Source: Enhydrobacter sp. (GTDB taxonomy: Bacteria; Pseudomonadota; Alphaproteobacteria; Reyranellales; Reyranellaceae). Taken from it: DNA of 64,000 nucleotides. Positions 58,445 through 64,000 of the stretch are shown here, piece by piece. How positions within the stretch are numbered: the stretch's first letter is position 1; each line of letters begins with the position of its first letter. The notes under the pieces were generated by a model, which saw nothing but the letters and a program-made list of their open reading frames with translations, was not told the origin of the DNA and searched no databases. The position numbers and the translations under genes are program-made. The stretch is from contig JAHCJV010000001.1 of the NCBI GenBank assembly GCA_026126105.1, positions 151,448 to 215,447 on the forward strand, in the 5' to 3' direction.

Positions 58445-60378
58445 TGGCCTCTGTTCTTTACCAGGTCGTCGACGACCATGGGATCGGCGAGCGTGGACGT
58501 GTCGCCGAGATGGCCGAAATCGTTCTCGGCGATCTTGCGCAAGATGCGGCGCATGATCTTGCCCGAACGGGTCTTGGGCAGGCCGGGTGCCCACTGGATC
58601 ACGTCGGGCGTGGCGATCGGACCGATCTCCTTGCGGACCCAGGCGCTGAGCTCCTTGCGCAGCTCCTCCGATGGCGTCTGGCCGGCTTTGAGCGTGACGT
58701 AGGCATAGATGCCCTGGCCCTTGATGTCGTGCGGGTAGCCGACCACGGCAGCCTCGGCGACCTTGGTGTTGCCGACAAGCGCGCTCTCGACCTCGGCGGT
58801 GCCGATGCGATGGCCCGAGACGTTGATCACGTCGTCGACGCGGCCGGTGATCCAGTAGTAGCCGTCCTCGTCGCGCCGCGCACCGTCGCCGGTGAAATAT
58901 TTGCCCGGATAGGTCCTGAAATAGGTGTCGATGAAGCGCTGGTGATCGCCATAGACCGTGCGCATCTGGCCGGGCCAGGAGTTGATCAGGCAGAGATTGC
59001 CTGAGCAGGCGCCGTGCAGCTCCTTGCCTTCGGCGTCCACCATCACCGGTGTGACACCGAAGAACGGCTTGGTAGCCGAGCCTGGCTTGAGCTTGGTCGC
59101 GCCGGGCAGCGGCGTGATCAGGATGCCGCCGGTCTCGGTTTGCCACCAGGTATCGACGATCGGGCAGCGGCTGTCGCCGACGACGCGATAATACCACAGC
59201 CACGCCTCGGGATTGATCGGTTCTCCGACCGAGCCGAGCAGGCGCAGGCTCGCGCGCGAGGTCTTCTTCACCGGCGCCTCGCCGTCGCGCATCAGGGCGC
59301 GGATCGCCGTCGGCGCGGTGTAGAAGATGTTGACCTGATGCTTGTCGATGACCTGCCAGAAGCGGCTGGTGTCGGGATAGTTGGGCACGCCCTCGAACAT
59401 CAGCGTCGTCGCACCGTTGGCGAGCGGTCCATAGAGGATGTAGCTGTGGCCGGTGACCCAGCCCACGTCGGCGGTGCACCAGTAGATGTCGCCGTCGTGA
59501 TAGTCGAAGACGTATTGATGCGTCATCGAGGCGAAGACGAGATAGCCGCCCGTCGTGTGCAGCACGCCCTTGGGCTTGCCCGTCGAGCCCGAGGTGTAGA
59601 GGATGAACAGCGGATCCTCCGCGCCCATCGGCTCGGGCGGGCAGTCGGCCGAAACCTTCTCCCTGACCTCGTGCCACCACACGTCGCGGCCGGCATCCCA
59701 GGCGACCTTGCCGCCGGTGTGCTTGACCACGAGCACCTTCCGGACGTCGGGCGCCTTCTTGATCGCCTCGTCTGTGTTGACCTTGAGCGGCACCGGCTTG
59801 CCGCCGCGCAGGCCCTCGTCGGCGGTGATGACGATCGTGCTCTCGCAATCGACGATCCGGTTGGCAAGGGAGTCCGGGGAGAAGCCGCCGAACACCACGG
59901 AATGGATCGCGCCGATGCGCGTGCAGGCCAGCATCGCGTAGGCCGCCTCCGGGATCATCGGCAGGTAGATCGTGATGCGATCGCCCTTCCTCGCGCCGAG
60001 TTCCTTCAGCGCATTGGCCATGCGGCTCACTTCTTCGTGCAGCTCGCGATAGGTGATCTTCTTGCTGCTGGCCGGATCGTCGCCTTCCCAGATGATTGCC
60101 ACCTGGTTGGCGCGCCTGGCGAGATGGCGGTCGATGCAGTTTGCCGAGACATTCAGCACGCCGTCATGGAACCAGCGGATGCGGACATCGCCGTTGTAGT
60201 CGACATCGCGCACGGCGTTGGCGCTGTAGGGCTTGATCCAGTCGACCCGTTTGCCGTGCTCGCCCCAGAACTTGACCGGGTCCTTCACCGAGGCGTCGTA
60301 CATCTCCTTGTACTTGGCATCGTCGACATAGGCACGCTTGGCCCACTCGGCGCTGACGGCGATCAGTTCATCGCTCAT
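58441..60378 (-). CDS. acs: Acetyl-CoA synthetase
   Basis: This 645-residue AMP-forming ligase starts [20 protein letters not shown] after GGGAGGATTCC. Core motifs are [64 protein letters not shown] and the regulatory acetylation-site region [18 protein letters not shown]. It activates acetate to acetyl-CoA. It overlaps the downstream amidase gene. Its size and alignment fit Acs rather than propionyl-CoA synthetase. Confidence 0.96.
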   Translation of the reverse strand: MSDELIAVSAEWAKRAYVDDAKYKEMYDASVKDPVKFWGEHGKRVDWIKPYSANAVRDVDYNGDVRIRWFHDGVLNVSANCIDRHLARRANQVAIIWEGDDPASSKKITYRELHEEVSRMANALKELGARKGDRITIYLPMIPEAAYAMLACTRIGAIHSVVFGGFSPDSLANRIVDCESTIVITADEGLRGGKPVPLKVNTDEAIKKAPDVRKVLVVKHTGGKVAWDAGRDVWWHEVREKVSADCPPEPMGAEDPLFILYTSGSTGKPKGVLHTTGGYLVFASMTHQYVFDYHDGDIYWCTADVGWVTGHSYILYGPLANGATTLMFEGVPNYPDTSRFWQVIDKHQVNIFYTAPTAIRALMRDGEAPVKKTSRASLRLLGSVGEPINPEAWLWYYRVVGDSRCPIVDTWWQTETGGILITPLPGATKLKPGSATKPFFGVTPVMVDAEGKELHGACSGNLCLINSWPGQMRTVYGDHQRFIDTYFRTYPGKYFTGDGARRDEDGYYWITGRVDDVINVSGHRIGTAEVESALVGNTKVAEAAVVGYPHDIKGQGIYAYVTLKAGQTPSEELRKELSAWVRKEIGPIATPDVIQWAPGLPKTRSGKIMRRILRKIAENDFGHLGDTSTLADPMVVDDLVKNRGQ

Positions 60379-60468
60379 GGAATCCTCCCGCAAAGCCTTA
60401 TCGGCGCGAATTGCCCCAAGTCTTAGCGCGCGCTGCCCGGCCCCCGCAATTCGACTTTGGCCTCACCT

Positions 60469-61140
60469 CTAGTCGCTGAACCACTTGGTGAAATCCACGA
60501 TCGGCGCGCGCTCGGTTATCAGGTTGTTGGGCACCGCGTCGGGATCGGCATAGCCCAGCGCCAGGCCGCAGATCACGATCTGGTCGTCAGGAATTCCGAG
60601 CTCGCGCCGCACCACGTGCTGGTAGCGGCTGAAGGCGGCCTGCGGGCAGGTATGCAGGCCCTTCTCGCGGGCAAGCAGCATCAGCTGGTCGAGAAAGATT
60701 CCGCAGTCGATCCACTGACCGCCGCCCATGCGCCGCTCGACGCACAGGATCATGCCGACCGGCGCATCGAAGAAGTCGAAGTTCTTGCGAAACTGCTTCT
60801 GCATGCCGGCCGTGTCGCCGCGCGGCACGTTGAGCAGGGTGTAGAGCTGCTTGCCAACCAGCTTGCGGCGGGCGTCATAGACCGGGGTGAATTCCTTCGG
60901 ATAGACGTCGTACTCGCTGCCCGGCCCATGGTCGTTGTCGTCGATCGCCTTCAGGATCGCCGCCGACAGCCGCTTACGCGCGGAGCCCATGGTGACGTAG
61001 AGCTGCCAAGGCTGCAGGTTGCCGTTCGACGCCGCACGCGTGGCGTTGGCGATGATCCATTCGATGTCCGCCTTGGCCACCGGATCCGGCTTGAAGACCC
61101 GCATCGAACGGCGGCTGTTGATCGCTTCGGACACTTTCAT
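60469..61140 (-). CDS. Nitroreductase family FMN oxidoreductase
   Basis: This 223-residue FMN enzyme has MKVSEAINSRRSMRVFKPDPV (FMN-binding Arg pair), AASNGNLQPWQLYVTMGSARKRL and GLALGYADPDAVPNNLITERAPI. It reduces nitroaromatics, quinones or flavins with NAD(P)H. The ATG at 61140 is preferred over a longer form to 61182. It lies 90 nt downstream-side of acs, on the same strand with its own leader. Confidence 0.92.
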   Translation of the reverse strand: MKVSEAINSRRSMRVFKPDPVAKADIEWIIANATRAASNGNLQPWQLYVTMGSARKRLSAAILKAIDDNDHGPGSEYDVYPKEFTPVYDARRKLVGKQLYTLLNVPRGDTAGMQKQFRKNFDFFDAPVGMILCVERRMGGGQWIDCGIFLDQLMLLAREKGLHTCPQAAFSRYQHVVRRELGIPDDQIVICGLALGYADPDAVPNNLITERAPIVDFTKWFSD

Positions 61141-61204
61141 CGAACGTTGCTCTCCCAATTTCGAGCCGGGACCGTAACACACGTCCGCGCTGCCGGGAGA
61201 GAAG

Positions 61205-62326
61205 CTAAGCCCTATTCAGATGTCGCCGCAGGAAGTCGAACATCCGGCGGCGGGCGTCAGCGTTATGCTGTTCTGTGAAATAGTGGCTGGCGCCGGGCAC
61301 GATGAACGTCTCGACTTCCTTGCCATGTCTACTCAGCGCCTCGGCCATGGCGATGGTTTGCTGCACGGATACGTTCTCGTCGTCGTCGCCATGGATCAGC
61401 AGCACCGGCGCATCGATCTGCGCCACGCGCAGGATCGGCGATCGCACCGGCAGCCCTTCGGGGCCGCACAGATCGTCGAGATAGTCGCGGACGAAGGGAT
61501 TGCCCTCGCGCCAGCGCGCGAGGTCGGTCGGCGCGAAATAGGAGGCGACGGCGCGGATCGGCGGATGGTGCGCGGCGGCGAGCAGGGCAACCTGGCCGCC
61601 CATCGAGGCGCCGACCAGCCCGATCCGCTCGCGGTCGACAAGCGGCCGATTGGCCAACCAATCGATCGCTGCAAGGACATCGAGCGGTTGGCGAAGTCCC
61701 TGGTCGTTCTCGCCCTCCGAGCCCAGCCAGCCCCGCAGCGACAGGGCCAGGACCGCATAGCCATTGGCCGCGGTAAGCCGCGCCAGCGCAGCGAGTTGAA
61801 AGGCGTGGCCGGCGAAGCCGTGCAGCAGGATCACGGCCGGATAAGGCGGCTTGCCGGCCTGGGGCTTGAAGAGATAGCCACCGAGCGTGACGCCGTGTCC
61901 CGGCACTTTGACCAGCTCGGCATCGGGCAGGTCGGGCAAATCCTCCCAGCGATGCGCCACCTCGATCGGCACGCCGTCGGGATCGCGGAAAGCGACCGAG
62001 TAGTAGCCCGGCGCAAAGTAGTCGAGCTCCTTGGGCGCCTGCAGCATCTCCGCCCCCGCCTCGCGCATCACGGCATGGACCTGGTCGACCTGGCCGCGGC
62101 TCTCGGCCGAGACTGCAAGCCACAGCGCGCCCGGCCCGTAGGAGATGCCGTGCTTGGCCTGGCGCATCACGAAGTGATCGTAGCCGCGCGACCAAAGCAC
62201 CCGGTCCGGGCTGGCCCACACGCGCTGGAATCCCAACATGGGCAGCCACAAGCGATGGAAAGCGATCGAGCGACCGAGGTCGCTCACTTCGACCGCGGCG
62301 CCGGCGAAGGACGCCCGGGGCTTCAC
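61205..62326 (-). CDS. VOC (glyoxalase-like) domain fused to an alpha/beta hydrolase
   Basis: This 373-residue fusion has a VOC domain at residues about 5-130 (AAVEVSDLGRSIAFHRLWLPMLGFQRVW; YYSVAFRDPDGVPIEVAHRWEDLP). An alpha/beta hydrolase follows at about 140-373, with oxyanion region VILLHGFAGHAFQ, nucleophile GLVGASMGGQVALL, acid LLIHGDDDENVSVQQ and His in PGASHYFTEQHN. The VOC part keeps a late Glu/His; metal binding is uncertain. The hydrolase resembles dienelactone/acyl-peptidase-type enzymes. The combined reaction is unknown. Confidence 0.82.
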   Translation of the reverse strand: MKPRASFAGAAVEVSDLGRSIAFHRLWLPMLGFQRVWASPDRVLWSRGYDHFVMRQAKHGISYGPGALWLAVSAESRGQVDQVHAVMREAGAEMLQAPKELDYFAPGYYSVAFRDPDGVPIEVAHRWEDLPDLPDAELVKVPGHGVTLGGYLFKPQAGKPPYPAVILLHGFAGHAFQLAALARLTAANGYAVLALSLRGWLGSEGENDQGLRQPLDVLAAIDWLANRPLVDRERIGLVGASMGGQVALLAAAHHPPIRAVASYFAPTDLARWREGNPFVRDYLDDLCGPEGLPVRSPILRVAQIDAPVLLIHGDDDENVSVQQTIAMAEALSRHGKEVETFIVPGASHYFTEQHNADARRRMFDFLRRHLNRA

Positions 62327-62342
62327 CTTGAAATCTCTGCTT

Positions 62343-62361
62343 CTCCCCCGAGGCGGGGGAG
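62343..62361. repeat. CTCCCCC-GAGGC-GGGGGAG palindrome
   Basis: Arms CTCCCCC (62343-62349) and GGGGGAG (62355-62361) flank a 5-nt loop, just upstream of the fusion gene start (minus strand) and downstream of the DinB-like gene. It shares its arms with the palindrome at 52169-52194 and may be a member of a short dispersed intergenic repeat family. Confidence 0.5.
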
Positions 62362-62396
62362 GTAAGGATCGAAATCAGCGATCCCTGCTGATTTCA

Positions 62397-62948
62397 TCAG
62401 CGCAGCGGGAGGCCCAGCGCGCGAAGTTCGTCGCGGCGCAACTCCTCCTCGCCGGCGAGGAAGAACTCGTCGAGCTGTGGAGGCTTGATCGACGTGCTCG
62501 ACAGCATCGCATGCGCCTGCCCGCGATGATGGATCTGGTGCTGGAAGAGGTGGGCCAGCACGAAGTCGGTACGGGTCAGCGGCGGCGTTCGGTTGGGGCG
62601 GGGCAGGATACAGGCACGCCCCAGACTCTCGTCGGTCTGGCGCTCGCACAGCTCGATCAGCCGGCGATCGCTTGCGCGCTGCGCCTCGCGCATCGAGCGC
62701 GCGTCGGCGAAGTCGGGATCGGGTTCGCTGTAGCGCCGCAGCGCGTCGAGCCCGGCCACGGCGTCGATGTAATATTGATCGACCCAGAGGATGTGATTGA
62801 AGGTCGCGCGCAGCGACGGGAAGAAACCGACCCTCGGGGCGGCGAATTCCTCCGGCGTCAGCGCCTCGCAGGCGCTGAGCAGCCGGTGGTTCGACCAGGC
62901 GTTGTTGTGCGCCTGGGCGAGGATGTGCGCTGCGAGCCCCGACGTCAT
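62397..62948 (-). CDS. DinB-family protein
   Basis: This 183-residue four-helix protein reads ILAQAHNNAWSNHRLLSACEALTPEEF, has a metal-ligand candidate in FNHILWVDQYYIDAVAGL and the conserved VLAHLFQHQIHHRGQAHAML. DinB proteins bind a metal with three histidines (here the HILW, HLFQ and HHRG regions) and may act as thiol-dependent transferases. It is unrelated to DNA polymerase IV. The gene lies 19 nt after the acnA stop. Confidence 0.88.
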   Translation of the reverse strand: MTSGLAAHILAQAHNNAWSNHRLLSACEALTPEEFAAPRVGFFPSLRATFNHILWVDQYYIDAVAGLDALRRYSEPDPDFADARSMREAQRASDRRLIELCERQTDESLGRACILPRPNRTPPLTRTDFVLAHLFQHQIHHRGQAHAMLSSTSIKPPQLDEFFLAGEEELRRDELRALGLPLR

Positions 62949-62967
62949 GACAGGCGCGGCGACAGGA

Positions 62968-64000
<1,033 letters not shown>

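Overview
The window is gene-dense, GC-rich chromosomal DNA from a free-living alphaproteobacterium. Supporting markers are a Fur-family Irr regulator with an ICE-type operator, the fabA-fabB-fabI cluster, a YlxR/L7Ae fusion between nusA and infB, Bug-family TctC proteins, and a rubrerythrin / Fe-S protein / DUF3501 operon. A Rhodospirillales or Hyphomicrobiales relative (Reyranella-like) is a guess. Coding density is about 95%, with no rRNA, tRNA, CRISPR array, integrase or complete insertion sequence. The only clear pseudogene is an ABC-transporter ATPase remnant near 21.1-21.4 kb.

Layout. 0-3.2 kb: a probable selenoprotein of the GrdB/PrdB family with an in-frame TGA and a SECIS-like hairpin, then an FAD monooxygenase and TctC pair. 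3.2-8 kb: the ComM ATPase and a modular cellulase whose GH5 domain sits inside a Calx-beta domain. 8-11.4 kb: a phytanoyl-CoA-type dioxygenase with an NrtA/SsuA-type ABC importer. 11.4-17.2 kb: hutU, hutH, an AGPS-like FAD oxidase and a TauD-like dioxygenase. 17.2-20.9 kb: hisA, hisF and hisE, a HIT protein, a hydrolase and a small unknown gene. 20.9-28.4 kb: the ABC remnant, an NTF2-like protein, an M20 amidohydrolase, a peptide-type binding protein, a TPP enzyme, trmB and an MFS transporter.

28.4-38.7 kb holds the classical transcription/translation operon rimP-nusA-ylxR-infB-rbfA-truB-rpsO-pnp. It has a terminator-like hairpin in its leader, a terminator between rpsO and pnp, a two-hairpin pnp leader and a strong terminator after pnp. 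38.7-45.2 kb: an intradiol dioxygenase, fabI/fabB/fabA, divergent irr, and a rubrerythrin operon preceded by a textbook Irr box.

45.2-64 kb is a mixed housekeeping and metabolic region: a TonB-like protein with tandem repeats, an SH3 protein, a D-2-hydroxyacid dehydrogenase, BrkB and a PlsB-like acyltransferase, MAPEG, MsrA, adenosine deaminase with a peptide-type binding protein, a methyltransferase, a YgjP-like metalloprotease, a 2OG oxygenase, an amidase overlapping acs, a nitroreductase, a VOC/hydrolase fusion, a DinB-like protein and the 3' part of acnA running off the right edge.

The strongest discovery candidate is the selenoprotein at 23-898. A conventional gene caller would split it into two short ORFs.
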